Origin: RGIG5612 sp045616165
GTDB lineage: Bacteria > Bacillota > Clostridia > Lachnospirales > Lachnospiraceae
Assembly: GCA_045616165.1 (NCBI GenBank)
Contig: JAZLGF010000028.1
Span: 1-64,000 of the forward strand
Direction of reading: 5' to 3'
Length of the DNA stretch: 64,000 nucleotides
The notes below the pieces were generated by a model, which was not told where the DNA came from, searched no databases, and saw only the letters and a program-made list of their open reading frames with translations. The translations under genes and the position numbers were made by a program. Each line of letters opens with the position of its first letter. Position 1 is the first letter of the stretch. Positions 1-9,904 of this stretch are shown here, piece after piece.

Positions 1-12
1 TTTAGTTGTCAT
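1..12 (-). CDS. start of a truncated minus-strand gene
   Basis: Only the first four codons (Met-Thr-Thr-Lys) lie in the window; the gene runs off the left edge. An ATG read on the minus strand at 12 is preceded by a Shine-Dalgarno-like AGAAAGG (complement of 21-27). A good minus-strand promoter lies at 151-179. No function can be given. Confidence 0.45.
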
Positions 13-144
13 AATATAACCTTTCTGCAGAACGGTTTAGATTAGCGCATGATAAAGCGTTGGCTCGTCCTGCCTAAAAAAATAATTTGAAATTTGTGGC
101 AGAAGCTGCCAGATTTGAGCGAAACGCTCAATGCACGAATGTGC
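13..144 (-). promoter_or_regulatory. structured 5' leader of the truncated minus-strand gene
   Basis: Read on the minus strand, the expected transcript starts near 144 and opens with three consecutive hairpins: GCAC/GTGC with a four-base loop (133-144), a 7-bp stem with an AAA loop (115-131) and TGGCAG/CTGCCA (97-111). A T-rich run (75-82) follows, then about 60 nt to the start codon. The compact helices and the T-run suggest an attenuator or an unrecognised leader RNA. I could not match it to a known riboswitch, T-box, 6S RNA or tmRNA. Bases 181-270, between this promoter and that of asnA, hold nothing I recognise. Confidence 0.45.
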
Positions 145-150
145 CTTATT

Positions 151-179
151 AATATACTAGATTATTTATCTTTGGTCAA
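151..179 (-). promoter_or_regulatory. sigma-A-type promoter, minus strand
   Basis: On the minus strand TTGACC (174-179) and TATATT (151-156) are separated by exactly 17 bases. It would start transcription near 144, at the base of the first leader hairpin, and read towards the truncated gene at the left edge. Confidence 0.65.
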
Positions 180-270
180 TTAATAAAAATGGTATGCGAG
201 CGAAAATAAAAGAGCTCGACAAAGGGGAATTTGTTGAAAAGGGATTATTGAGAGCTTTTGGGCATTTACC

Positions 271-299
271 TTTAAAAATAAGTAGAAATATGGTATAAA
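271..299 (+). promoter_or_regulatory. probable promoter of the asnA-addBA operon
   Basis: An extended -10, TGGTATAAA (TATAAA at 294-299), has a weak -35, TTTAAA (271-276), at 17-base spacing. The predicted start lies about 35 bases before asnA. No T-box motif is visible although the gene makes asparagine. Confidence 0.5.
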
Positions 300-340
300 A
301 AATTGTTAGAGATAAATAAAAAAGTTAGGAAAATTAATAC

Positions 341-1348
341 ATGAAGCTTATTATTCCAAAAGATTATAATCCACATTTAAGTGTTAGACAGACACAAGAA
401 GCAATTAAATTTATTCGTGATTCTTTTCAAAAAGAGTTTGCCAAGGAAATGAATTTAGAGCGTATTTCTGCGCCGCTTTTTGTTGAGAAAAAATCAGGTC
501 TTAACGATGATTTAAGTGGAGTAGAAAGAAAGGTTTCTTTTGATATAAAAGAGATAGAAAATAATGAATATGAAATCGTTCAATCTCTTGCTAAATGGAA
601 GAGAATGGCGCTTGGAAGATATGGTTTTAAGCCTGGCGAAGGATTATATACAAACATGAATGCGATTAGACGCGATGAAGAACTTGATAATCTTCATAGC
701 GTATATGTTGACCAATGGGATTGGGAAAAAGTAATCGCTAAAGAAGAAAGAAATATTGATACATTAAAGAAAAATGTTGAAAAGATATATAAAGTAATTA
801 AGCGCATAGAGCATAAAGTTTCTCGAAAATTCCCGGATGCTACTTATCAATTGCCTAAGAAAATCTTTTTTATTGATTCTGAAGAATTAAGGAAAATGTA
901 TCCGTCCCTTTCATCAAAAGAAAGAGAAAATAAAATCTGCAAGGATAAAGGCGCAGTATTTATTATTGGAATCGGGGAAAAATTAGGAGATGGAAAGCCA
1001 CATGATGGAAGAGCTCCGGATTATGATGACTGGTCATTAAATGGAGATATTTTGTTTTGGTTTGAACCTTTAGAAATGGCTCTTGAAATTTCTTCAATGG
1101 GTATTAGGGTTTCGAATGAAACGATGCATAACCAACTTGAAAAAACAGGAAAATTAGAAAAAGAAAATCTTCCTTTCCATAAAATGATTCTTAACGAAGA
1201 ACTTCCTTTTACAATCGGTGGTGGTATAGGACAATCACGTCTTTGTATGCTCTTATTAGGACGCGCACATGTAGGTGAGGTTCAGGCTTCTATATGGCCG
1301 GAAGATATGATAAAAGAATGTAAAGATAATAATATCTTTTTACTGTAA
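341..1348 (+). CDS. asnA: aspartate--ammonia ligase (AsnA)
   Basis: Makes asparagine from aspartate, ammonia and ATP in the cytosol. The 335-residue length is that of the family. The N-terminus (MKLIIPKDYNPHLSVRQTQE) and the C-terminal glycine-rich block GGGIGQSRLCMLLLG, typical of this class-II aminoacyl-tRNA-synthetase-like fold, identify it. The start is an ATG preceded by TTAGGAAAA. The stop is four bases before addB, so asnA is probably the first gene of a long operon reaching the sufB-like gene. Nothing is abnormal in the sequence. Confidence 0.95.
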   Translation: MKLIIPKDYNPHLSVRQTQEAIKFIRDSFQKEFAKEMNLERISAPLFVEKKSGLNDDLSGVERKVSFDIKEIENNEYEIVQSLAKWKRMALGRYGFKPGEGLYTNMNAIRRDEELDNLHSVYVDQWDWEKVIAKEERNIDTLKKNVEKIYKVIKRIEHKVSRKFPDATYQLPKKIFFIDSEELRKMYPSLSSKERENKICKDKGAVFIIGIGEKLGDGKPHDGRAPDYDDWSLNGDILFWFEPLEMALEISSMGIRVSNETMHNQLEKTGKLEKENLPFHKMILNEELPFTIGGGIGQSRLCMLLLGRAHVGEVQASIWPEDMIKECKDNNIFLL

Positions 1349-1352
1349 GCAT

Positions 1353-4300
1353 ATGTCACTTAGATTAATTTTAGGAGATACCAATACAGGAAAATCTAAT
1401 AAGCTTGTAAGCGAGATGACATTAAAGGCCGAAGAGTTAAATAACTTACAAGGCCTTAAATCTTTAGACACCAAAATTTTTGCAATTGTGCCAGAACAGG
1501 CTACACTTAAGATGCAACAAAGCGTTGTGGAAAGCTCAAAAACTGGCGCTGTAATGAACATAGATGTTGTTAGTTTTGAACGACTAGCATATGTTGTTTT
1601 TTCTGAGCTTGGAATTGATGTGGCAAATATTCTAGATGATACGGGAAAAGCTCTTGTTCTTAGAAAAGTATTAAATGATGTAAAAGAAGATTTAATTGTC
1701 TACAAAAATAAGACACATATGCCGGGTTTTGTAGATGAAATAAAATCAATTGTTACTGAGCTTAAACAATATGATATTGATGATAATGTTTTGTTTTTGA
1801 TGCAGGACAAATCTAAAGAAGAAAACAATAATCTTTTATACAACAAACTTGCTGATATAAGGTTAATCTACCAAAAATTCAACGAAGAAATAAATGATAA
1901 ATTTAAGACAAGTGAAGAGATTTTAGATATCTTTGCTAATGTTGCAAGCAAATCAGATAAACTTAAAAATTCTTTTATTTATCTAGATGGGTTTACGGGA
2001 TTTACACCGATACAAAATAGACTTATAGAAAAGTTTTTACAAGTGGCAAGCGATGTGACGGTTGCGATTACGCTTCCAAAAGACAAAATAAATGCTAATT
2101 GTCCGGAATATGATTTGTTTTCTTTAAGTAATCAAACTTACTATAAACTTTTAGATATTGCTTCTAAATATCCGGATAAGTTTGAAAGCATTTATATGCC
2201 AAAGAAAAATAAAGAGAACATAAAAGGCTATTTATATAAAGCATCTTCTACGAAAGATGAAATTATTTTTGCGGCTAAAGAAATTTTGCACCTTGTAAAA
2301 GATGAGGGCTATCGATATAAGGATATTGCGGTTATTACTTCGGATTTAGAAGGGTATTATTCGATAATAAAAGATACTTTCGAGCAAGCTAATATTTCCT
2401 GCTTTATAGATTATAAAAATAAAATCGTTAAAAATCCTTTGGCTAGGTTTACTATGGCGGCATTAGAACTTGTTTCTTCAAGATTTTCTTATGATGGAAT
2501 CTTTGGATTGTTAAAAACTGGTTTTATTGATTTAAGCCTTGATGAAATTTCTAAGCTGGAAAATTATTGCTTAGAATATGGTATTAAAGGAATAAAAACA
2601 TGGAGCAACGATTTTACAAAGAATAGAAAAATTTATGGTAGAGATGAATTTTTCTGGAATCTTGAAGAGATAAATTCTTACAGAAAAAAAGTTTATGATA
2701 GTCTTAGCTTTTTCTATAACCAGATAAGTAAAGCTAAGAGCGCAAAAGAATTTTCCGGCGCGCTTTTAGAACTTTATAAAAAGAATAATGCTGAAGAAAA
2801 AATTAATGAATTTCAAAAGAAATTTATTGAAGATGGAATGCTTTCTAATGCGAAAGAGTATGAACAAATTTATGAGCTTATGACTAATCTTTTGGAAAAA
2901 GTTACACTTCTTTTAGCACATGAAGAGATAACGCTTAAAGATTACATTAGTGTTATAGACGAAGGCATTAAAGAAATAAAAATTGGTATTATTCCACCTA
3001 GCCTTGATGCACTTACGGTTGGTGATTTAACTAGGACAAGACTTGATGATATTAAAGCTTTATTCTTAATTGGTGCTAATGATGGAAAAATTCCAAAGGT
3101 TTCAGACGGGTCTGGTATTTTTACTCAAAAAGAAAGAACTTTCTTAAAACAAGATTTTGAAATTGCACCATCTTTGTTAGAAGATTTATTTACTCAAAAA
3201 TTTTATTTGTACATGCTTCTTAATAAACAAAGTGAAAGGCTTTATATTTCCTATGCAAAACTAAATTCTAATGGAGAAGAGCTTGAGCCTTCAAATTTCC
3301 TTTCTGAATTAAATGAACTTTCAGGAGGAATAAAATTTATAGAAGCTATAAAACCGGACATTACATGGCCTGAGCATGCGCTTAATGAACTTGCAGTTTC
3401 AATTAGAGAAGAGGTAGACGATTCAGTATTAAAATATTTTGCAAATGAAGAACCTGTTAAATTAAAACAAATTATTGAGGGTGCGTTTTACACTAATAAA
3501 CAGACTAATCTTGATGGTCAGGTTGCATTAAATCTTTATGGAGATGTTTTGCACGGAAGTGTAAGCAGATATGAGAAATTTAATGAGTGTCCGTTTAAAC
3601 ATTTCTTAACTTATGGGTTAAGAATTAATAAGCGATTAGAATACCAAATTGAAGCATCTGACCTTGGAACTATTTATCATGAAGCTCTCGAAAAATATTC
3701 AAAACGACTTGATAATGAAGGGCTTAAGTTTAGAACAATTAGTGATGAGCAAAGCCATAAAATTATTAATGAATGTGTAAGTGAAGCTATTGAGAATATG
3801 CAAACGGATGTGCTTGAAAGTGCGGCCAGAAACGAATTTCTTGTTAAAAGAATTAATGATGTTGCGACTAAAACAACAGACGTTTTAAGGTCACATGTAC
3901 GAGATGGACTTTTTGAGCCGGAACTTTTCGAGTTTGGTTTTGTATGCGATCTTAATGATAAAGTTAAGTTTAACGGAAAAATTGACAGGGTAGATATTTA
4001 CGATAGTAATGATGTGTTCGTAAAAATTATCGATTATAAATCTGGTAAAAAAGAATTTAAGACAACGGATATTTATTTAGGATTGCAACTTCAACTTGTC
4101 GCATACATGAAGCAGGCTATTGATGAAACAAAAAAGAAGACAAGCAAAAACGTAAGACCAGGCGGAGTTTATTATTATCGAATTAATGACAGCTTCGAAA
4201 AAACGATGGAAGATGCGGATAAAAAATTCAAAATGAGTGGTCTTACTTCATGTGAAGAAGGCGTAATAGAAGCGATTGATCAAACTCTAACAAGTGGAAG

Positions 4301-4622
4301 TAAAAGTAAAATTGTTGAAGTCGCACTTGATAAATCCGGAGTAGTAGATAAGAAAAGTAGTGTTGCCAACGAAGAAGAATTTTTATCTTTAATGGATTAC
4401 GTAGATAAGACAATTATTAACGTTAGCGAGGAAATAAAACAAGGAAACATCGATATTAAGCCGTATTACGAAAACGAAAGATATAACGGATGTAGTTTTT
4501 GCGATTATAAAGATGTTTGTAAATTCGAAGCCGGAAATTTCGGTTGCGACTGGAAAGAAAAAAGCGAACTTTCAAAGCAGGAGATGGAGGATATTTTGTA
4601 TGGCAGAGCTAAGACTGAATGA
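1353..4622 (+). CDS. addB: ATP-dependent helicase/nuclease subunit AddB
   Basis: Second subunit of the AddAB nuclease, which resects double-strand breaks to start RecA-dependent recombination and degrades foreign linear DNA. The 1089-residue protein starts with a Walker A (GDTNTGKS). It ends with a RecB-type nuclease domain (DYKSGKKEF) and the iron-sulfur cysteines of AddB: one in NECPFKHF and three in the CSFCDYKDVC block. Length fits the family (about 1100-1170). The start is four bases after asnA with only a weak ribosome-binding site, which suggests translational coupling. Its 3' end overlaps addA by 23 bases. Confidence 0.95.
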   Translation: MSLRLILGDTNTGKSNKLVSEMTLKAEELNNLQGLKSLDTKIFAIVPEQATLKMQQSVVESSKTGAVMNIDVVSFERLAYVVFSELGIDVANILDDTGKALVLRKVLNDVKEDLIVYKNKTHMPGFVDEIKSIVTELKQYDIDDNVLFLMQDKSKEENNNLLYNKLADIRLIYQKFNEEINDKFKTSEEILDIFANVASKSDKLKNSFIYLDGFTGFTPIQNRLIEKFLQVASDVTVAITLPKDKINANCPEYDLFSLSNQTYYKLLDIASKYPDKFESIYMPKKNKENIKGYLYKASSTKDEIIFAAKEILHLVKDEGYRYKDIAVITSDLEGYYSIIKDTFEQANISCFIDYKNKIVKNPLARFTMAALELVSSRFSYDGIFGLLKTGFIDLSLDEISKLENYCLEYGIKGIKTWSNDFTKNRKIYGRDEFFWNLEEINSYRKKVYDSLSFFYNQISKAKSAKEFSGALLELYKKNNAEEKINEFQKKFIEDGMLSNAKEYEQIYELMTNLLEKVTLLLAHEEITLKDYISVIDEGIKEIKIGIIPPSLDALTVGDLTRTRLDDIKALFLIGANDGKIPKVSDGSGIFTQKERTFLKQDFEIAPSLLEDLFTQKFYLYMLLNKQSERLYISYAKLNSNGEELEPSNFLSELNELSGGIKFIEAIKPDITWPEHALNELAVSIREEVDDSVLKYFANEEPVKLKQIIEGAFYTNKQTNLDGQVALNLYGDVLHGSVSRYEKFNECPFKHFLTYGLRINKRLEYQIEASDLGTIYHEALEKYSKRLDNEGLKFRTISDEQSHKIINECVSEAIENMQTDVLESAARNEFLVKRINDVATKTTDVLRSHVRDGLFEPELFEFGFVCDLNDKVKFNGKIDRVDIYDSNDVFVKIIDYKSGKKEFKTTDIYLGLQLQLVAYMKQAIDETKKKTSKNVRPGGVYYYRINDSFEKTMEDADKKFKMSGLTSCEEGVIEAIDQTLTSGSKSKIVEVALDKSGVVDKKSSVANEEEFLSLMDYVDKTIINVSEEIKQGNIDIKPYYENERYNGCSFCDYKDVCKFEAGNFGCDWKEKSELSKQEMEDILYGRAKTE

Positions 4623-7600
4623 GAATCAATTAGCTGCCGTAACAAAAAGAGGCACAAATATTTTAGTTAGTGCTGCCGCAGGTTCAGGAAAAACCACGGT
4701 TTTAGTCGAGCGCGTAATTAGGAAAATTATTGATGAGGGTGTCGATATTGATTCTTTAATTATTATGACTTTTACTAAGGCTGCAGCGGCTAATATGCGT
4801 GCAAAAATTTATAAAAGTTTAAGACAAGCTTTAGATAGAGAAGATTTAGGCGAAGAGGCAAAGAATAAATTAAAGATTCAGATGATGAAGATTTATGGTG
4901 CAAATATTTGTACTATAGATTCTTTGTGCATGAATATTGTTAAAGAAAATTTCCAAGAAATTGATATTGATCCTTCTTTTAGAATTGCTGATGATGCGGA
5001 AATGAGCATGATAAAAAAGGATGTTCTTGCAAAAGTAATTGAAAGAAATTATCAAAATCCAACCGAAGAATTTATGGAGTTTGTAAATTACTATATTGAT
5101 AAAAATGATTCTAAAATCGACGAAATTGTTCTTACTCTTTATAACTTCGCACAAAGTCATCCAGAACCTATAAGGTGGCTTAATAGCTGTGCAGCAACTT
5201 ATATGGATGCGGGAAATATTTCTGATGGAAAAGATGAAATAGAATACCTTTGGCATGCAAAACTTAAAGAAATAGTTATGAGCAAAATTTATAATTTAAT
5301 GCTCATGTGTGAAAAAGGTATAGAAATATGCGATGCAAATTATGGACCATATCTCTTTAGAGATAACTTCCTTAATCTTCAAGGAAAACTTTTAGATTTG
5401 AAAGAAGGCTCTTATGACCAAATAGGAATGGGCCTGTTAGAGATAGTTTCTCAGTGGGAAGAACTTTCTAGAAAAAAAGATGCAAATATTGACGCTGAAC
5501 TTAGAAGCGGTGCAAGGAATTTATATTCTGATATAAAAAAAGAAATAGCAAAGCTTAAAGAGAGATTTTTCGAAAAAGATTTGTTATCAATGTACGAAGA
5601 TATTGCTAAATGCGCCAATGTTGCAAAAGCGGTTGTTGATCTTACAAAAGAATTTTATTATGAATTTTCTAATGAAAAGAAAGATAGATTAGTAGCTGAC
5701 TTTGGAGACATATCTCACTATGCACTTAAAGTTTTAATTTCTCATAATACAAACGAAGATGGCGAAGAAGAAATTTTGCGAGATGAAAAGAAAGAGATGG
5801 TATTTAGCAAAATTGCGGATAAGATTGCTCTTGCTACAGATGAAATCATAGTTGATGAATATCAAGATACTAACCATATGCAAGATACTTTAATTGACGC
5901 TTTGTCGGCAAAGCGTTTTGGAAGACCAAACGTGTTTATGGTAGGCGATGTTAAACAAAGCATTTACGGATTTAGAATGGCCTGTCCGGAACTCTTTAAC
6001 CAAAAACGTGACCTTTACGAAAAGGGTATTGGTGGCGAACTAATTATTCTTGATGAAAATCATAGAAGTAGAAAAGAAGTCTTAGATTTAACTAACTTCG
6101 TTTTTGAACAGGCGATGATTAGCGAAATCGGTGGTATAGACTATACAAATAATAATGAATTAAAACTTGGCGGTGAGTTTGAGAAGGCCGATGATTTACA
6201 TGTATTGCCGGAAATAATTATGATTAATGATTCGGGTAACGAGGCAAAGCTTGCAAGCAGTTATGAAGTTGCAACAAGAATTGAACAGTTAGTTGATTCA
6301 GGTTTTAATTATTCGGATATAACTATTCTTACTAGAACATCTAATAATCCTGGGCTTGAGCGAATTTTAAGTGATAGAAAAATTCCTGCTATTAAAGCTT
6401 CTAATAAAGGATTTTTCGATACATTTGAAGTTAGACTTGCTATTGATTTGTTTAGAATTATTGATAATCCTTACCAGGATATACCTATGTGTGCGGTTTT
6501 ACTTAGTCCGATAGCCGGAGCTAATTCTAACGAACTTGCAAGAATTAAAAATAATTTTGAGGGTAGAGATTTTAGTGTATATGAAGCCATAAAAGTTGAT
6601 GAAAAATATAATTGGTTCATTAATAAACTTAACGAGTATCATGAAAAGTCTTTATGGATGGATATTGAAGAGTTTGTAGAATTTATTTTTAATGATTCAG
6701 GTCTTTATAATATCGTATCTGCTATGCCAAAAGGTGATTCGAGAAAGGCAAATCTTGATTTTGTTAAGAGCCTTTGCACTTCATATTCAAAAGGCTCGTA
6801 TGCGGGACTGTTTAATTTTATTAGATACATAGATGAAATACAAAAAGCAGATATTGATTTTGGAAGTGCGCAAGTAGAAGGAACGCTTGATGCTGTTCAG
6901 ATGATGACGATACATAAATCAAAAGGTCTTGAATTTAAGGTTTGTATAATAATGAATTCGGGACAGCAATATAATAAAAAAGATTTAGAAAAGCCTATTT
7001 TGCTTGATAAAGAACTTGGCATGGGCATAGAACTTAGAGATGTTAATTCAAGAATAAAAACACGTACTCTTTTGATGGAGACTATTGCTACAAAAAAAGA
7101 AGTAGATATTTATGCCGAAGAGCTTCGCCTTTTATATGTTGCTATGACAAGAGCGATAGATAAATTAATTATTGTGGGAAATGATGGACGAATGAAAACA
7201 AGAATGGCTCTTTGGGAAAGCGAAAAAGGAAAAAGAGCTAAAAAACTAACGCCGGCAGAAGTTTTAAGTTGTAATAGCTATTTAAGTTTATTAGGACAAA
7301 CGCTTTGCCATGATGGTAAAAGGGCAGATAAAGAATTGCCACGATTTAGCTGGGAAATAAAACTTAGTGAAGATGTTGAACTTTCAAGGGCCAGAGAAGT
7401 TTTTGAAGATGAAATAAAGAAAAAAGATATTGAAGAAAGAATTAATAAGGATTTAGAGCCGGCTACTTTGACTTTTGATTATGAGTTTGAGGAAGCTACA
7501 AAAACCCAGGTAAAAATTAGTGCTTCTGCGCTTGAAAACAAACAAACGGATAGAGATTTTGACCTTGAGAGTAAATATGTTAAGTCTAATAAGGGGCTTG

Positions 7601-8073
7601 TAGGTACCGAGAGGGGTAACGCTTATCATAAGCTATTTGAGAAATATGACTTTGAAAAAAGTGCAAAAGATAATGTAAAATTGCTTTTTGAGGATGGATT
7701 TTTGACAAAGGAACAGGTAGAATGTATTAATATAGAAGATATTGAAAAGTTTGCATCATCAAATTTAGGTCAAAGAATGAAAAAAGCTGCTAAGGAAAAT
7801 ACATTAAGGCGCGAACAACAATTTGTTGCAAAATATATTGATAGTGGCGAAAATAGATTGATTCAGGGTATAATTGATGCGTTCTTTGAGGAAGATAACG
7901 AAATAGTTTTAGTCGATTATAAAACCGATAAAAATAAAGACGAAAATTATTTTGTTCAAACTTATAAGCCACAGCAGGATGCGTATTCAGATGCGATAGA
8001 AAAGGCTACAAATAAAAAGGTTAAAGAAAAAATTCTTTATATAACAGAAATTGGAAAGGAATTACAGTTATGA
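4600..8073 (+). CDS. addA: ATP-dependent helicase/nuclease subunit AddA
   Basis: UvrD-type helicase and nuclease subunit of AddAB. The frame is open from 4513, but the ATG at 4600 (MAELRLNENQLAAV) is chosen because GGAGG lies nine bases upstream and family proteins begin here; this gives 1157 residues. Seen in order: Walker A AAAGSGKTT, Walker B region DEYQDTN, GDVKQSIYGFR, MMTIHKSKGLEF, YVAMTRA, and a C-terminal PD-(D/E)XK nuclease with GIIDAFF and VDYKTDK. It overlaps addB by 23 bases and the next gene by four (ATGA), so all three are probably translated from one mRNA. Confidence 0.96.
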   Translation: MAELRLNENQLAAVTKRGTNILVSAAAGSGKTTVLVERVIRKIIDEGVDIDSLIIMTFTKAAAANMRAKIYKSLRQALDREDLGEEAKNKLKIQMMKIYGANICTIDSLCMNIVKENFQEIDIDPSFRIADDAEMSMIKKDVLAKVIERNYQNPTEEFMEFVNYYIDKNDSKIDEIVLTLYNFAQSHPEPIRWLNSCAATYMDAGNISDGKDEIEYLWHAKLKEIVMSKIYNLMLMCEKGIEICDANYGPYLFRDNFLNLQGKLLDLKEGSYDQIGMGLLEIVSQWEELSRKKDANIDAELRSGARNLYSDIKKEIAKLKERFFEKDLLSMYEDIAKCANVAKAVVDLTKEFYYEFSNEKKDRLVADFGDISHYALKVLISHNTNEDGEEEILRDEKKEMVFSKIADKIALATDEIIVDEYQDTNHMQDTLIDALSAKRFGRPNVFMVGDVKQSIYGFRMACPELFNQKRDLYEKGIGGELIILDENHRSRKEVLDLTNFVFEQAMISEIGGIDYTNNNELKLGGEFEKADDLHVLPEIIMINDSGNEAKLASSYEVATRIEQLVDSGFNYSDITILTRTSNNPGLERILSDRKIPAIKASNKGFFDTFEVRLAIDLFRIIDNPYQDIPMCAVLLSPIAGANSNELARIKNNFEGRDFSVYEAIKVDEKYNWFINKLNEYHEKSLWMDIEEFVEFIFNDSGLYNIVSAMPKGDSRKANLDFVKSLCTSYSKGSYAGLFNFIRYIDEIQKADIDFGSAQVEGTLDAVQMMTIHKSKGLEFKVCIIMNSGQQYNKKDLEKPILLDKELGMGIELRDVNSRIKTRTLLMETIATKKEVDIYAEELRLLYVAMTRAIDKLIIVGNDGRMKTRMALWESEKGKRAKKLTPAEVLSCNSYLSLLGQTLCHDGKRADKELPRFSWEIKLSEDVELSRAREVFEDEIKKKDIEERINKDLEPATLTFDYEFEEATKTQVKISASALENKQTDRDFDLESKYVKSNKGLVGTERGNAYHKLFEKYDFEKSAKDNVKLLFEDGFLTKEQVECINIEDIEKFASSNLGQRMKKAAKENTLRREQQFVAKYIDSGENRLIQGIIDAFFEEDNEIVLVDYKTDKNKDENYFVQTYKPQQDAYSDAIEKATNKKVKEKILYITEIGKELQL

Positions 8074-9161
8074 TATTTCCTAATTATTTAAGAAAAGGTG
8101 ATTGGATTGGAGTTTCAGCGATGAGTAATCCTGTTAATGATCCAGCCGAGAAAGCAAGATTTAATCATGCAGCAAACGTATTATCAAGGGCAGGCTTTGG
8201 CGCTGTTTTTACTAATAATGTTTTTGTTGATGGCGATGCTTTTGGAAGAAGCGGTTCGGGTCCGGAAAAAGGTTACGAATTTAATGCACTTGTTAGTGAA
8301 AGCCAGATTTCGCTTATATATGCAGCAAAGGGTGGAGACAATCTTATTGAGATGCTCCCTTATGTTGATATTAGATTGTTCAAGAAAAATCCTAAGTGGA
8401 TTCAAGGCTATTCAGACGTTACTTCATTACTTTATTATTTAACAACTAAAGGTGATGTTGCTACTGCTTACGGTGCATGTTTTTCTGACTTAGGTATGGA
8501 ACCTTGGGATGATAGTGTTTATAGAGGACTTGGAATTTTAACAGGCGACTTAAAAGAACAATTAAGCTTTGATTATTATCAAGATGGATTTAAGAAAAAA
8601 GATTCACCTGATACTGCCGGATATTCTAAAGATGCGTTAGTTGAATGGAAGATAGTTGCAGACGGAAGAGGCCATTTTGATCACACAACTGTTTATGGTC
8701 CTAGTGCAAATATGAAAATTTCAGAGGTTGAATTTGACGGTCGTCTTATCGGAGGATGTCTTGATGTTCTTCTTAATATTGCGGGCACACGTTTTGATGG
8801 AACTGCTGAATTCATCGAAAGATATAAAGATAATGGTATTATTTGGTACCTTGAGAGCTTTAATTTAAGCTGCGAGCAGATGATGGAAGGTCTTTGGAAA
8901 CTTCGTAACATGGGATGGTTCGAAGGCGCTAAAGGATTTATTTTTGGTAGACCTTTGTTCTATAGTGATGTTGATTTTGAAGGGAATCCACTTCCAACTT
9001 ATGCAGACGTTTTAAGAGAAAGATTAGGAGACTTAAATGTTCCTATTATCATGGATGCTGATATAGGACACAAAGGTCCACAGTTCGTTATGATTAACGG
9101 AGCTATGGCTAATGTTAAAGCTAGCGTAGATGGAAAAGGTAGCGTTACATATTTTAACTAA
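8070..9161 (+). CDS. peptidase S66 family protein (LD-carboxypeptidase / MccF-like)
   Basis: A 363-residue cytosolic serine peptidase of family S66. Members either trim the terminal D-Ala from peptidoglycan tetrapeptides (LdcA) or inactivate microcin C-type peptide nucleotides (MccF). Family signatures seen are YSDVTSLLYYL, the WYLESFNLS block that supplies the catalytic Glu, and the late IGHKGPQFVMINGA block that supplies the catalytic His. I did not place the nucleophilic Ser with certainty. The length is nearer to MccF-like proteins than to short LdcA. It overlaps addA by ATGA with AAAGGA upstream. Substrate is not determinable from sequence. Confidence 0.85.
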   Translation: MIFPNYLRKGDWIGVSAMSNPVNDPAEKARFNHAANVLSRAGFGAVFTNNVFVDGDAFGRSGSGPEKGYEFNALVSESQISLIYAAKGGDNLIEMLPYVDIRLFKKNPKWIQGYSDVTSLLYYLTTKGDVATAYGACFSDLGMEPWDDSVYRGLGILTGDLKEQLSFDYYQDGFKKKDSPDTAGYSKDALVEWKIVADGRGHFDHTTVYGPSANMKISEVEFDGRLIGGCLDVLLNIAGTRFDGTAEFIERYKDNGIIWYLESFNLSCEQMMEGLWKLRNMGWFEGAKGFIFGRPLFYSDVDFEGNPLPTYADVLRERLGDLNVPIIMDADIGHKGPQFVMINGAMANVKASVDGKGSVTYFN

Positions 9162-9176
9162 AAGGAAAGAAACTAC

Positions 9177-9896
9177 ATGTTAGAACTTAAAAATGTTTCT
9201 TTTTCAGTTACCGACGAGAATGATGTTGAAAAAGAAATAATAAAAGACATCAATCTTAAAATTGATGATAAAAAATTCATAGTAATTACAGGCCCAAACG
9301 GAAGTGGAAAAAGTACTTTAGCTAAATTAATTGTTGGTATTTATACTCCTACTAAAGGACAAATTATTTTTGATGGAACTGATATTACTAATATGTCTAT
9401 TTCAGATAGAGCAAAGCTTGGAATAAGCTTTGCTTTTCAGCAACCTGTAAGATTTAAGGGAATTAAAGTTAAGGACCTTATGACTTTGGCAGCAGGCAAA
9501 GAAACTACGATTGGCCAGGCATGTCAATATTTAAGTGAAGTTGGTCTTTGTGCTAGAGATTATATTGATAGAGACGTAGACGCAAGCCTTTCAGGAGGCG
9601 AACTAAAAAGAATTGAGATTGCTCAGCTTATTGCTAGAAATACGGCTCTTAGCGTTCTTGATGAGCCCGAAGCCGGCATAGACCTTTGGAGTTTTACAAA
9701 CTTAATTAAGGTTTTTGAAAAAATGAGAGAAGAAAAAAGCCGTAATATTTTAATTATTAGTCATCAGGAAAGAATTCTTGATATTGCGGATGAAATTGTT
9801 GTTATAAAAGACGGCAAGGTTGTAGCATTTGATAAAAAAGATGATATTTTACCAGAGCTTCTTAAGGGAACTGCTGGATGTAAATATTATCAGTAG
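9177..9896 (+). CDS. sufC: Fe-S cluster assembly ATPase SufC
   Basis: ABC-type ATPase (239 residues) that drives the SufB-type scaffold in iron-sulfur cluster assembly. It has Walker A GPNGSGKST, signature LSGGELKR (the SufC variant), Walker B SVLDEPEAGIDL and an H-loop ISHQ. A scaffold gene follows after eight bases. No sufS, sufU or separate sufD is nearby. The pair therefore resembles the two-gene SmsCB-type minimal systems described in anaerobes and archaea. Cysteine desulfurase must be supplied from elsewhere or sulfide used directly; that last point is inference. Confidence 0.93.
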   Translation: MLELKNVSFSVTDENDVEKEIIKDINLKIDDKKFIVITGPNGSGKSTLAKLIVGIYTPTKGQIIFDGTDITNMSISDRAKLGISFAFQQPVRFKGIKVKDLMTLAAGKETTIGQACQYLSEVGLCARDYIDRDVDASLSGGELKRIEIAQLIARNTALSVLDEPEAGIDLWSFTNLIKVFEKMREEKSRNILIISHQERILDIADEIVVIKDGKVVAFDKKDDILPELLKGTAGCKYYQ

Positions 9897-9904
9897 GAGG
9901 GCAC

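Noticed and set aside
13..340. T-box riboswitch for asnA
   Set aside because: The conserved T-box sequence and terminator/antiterminator pair are not present on the plus strand; the structures found belong to the minus-strand leader.
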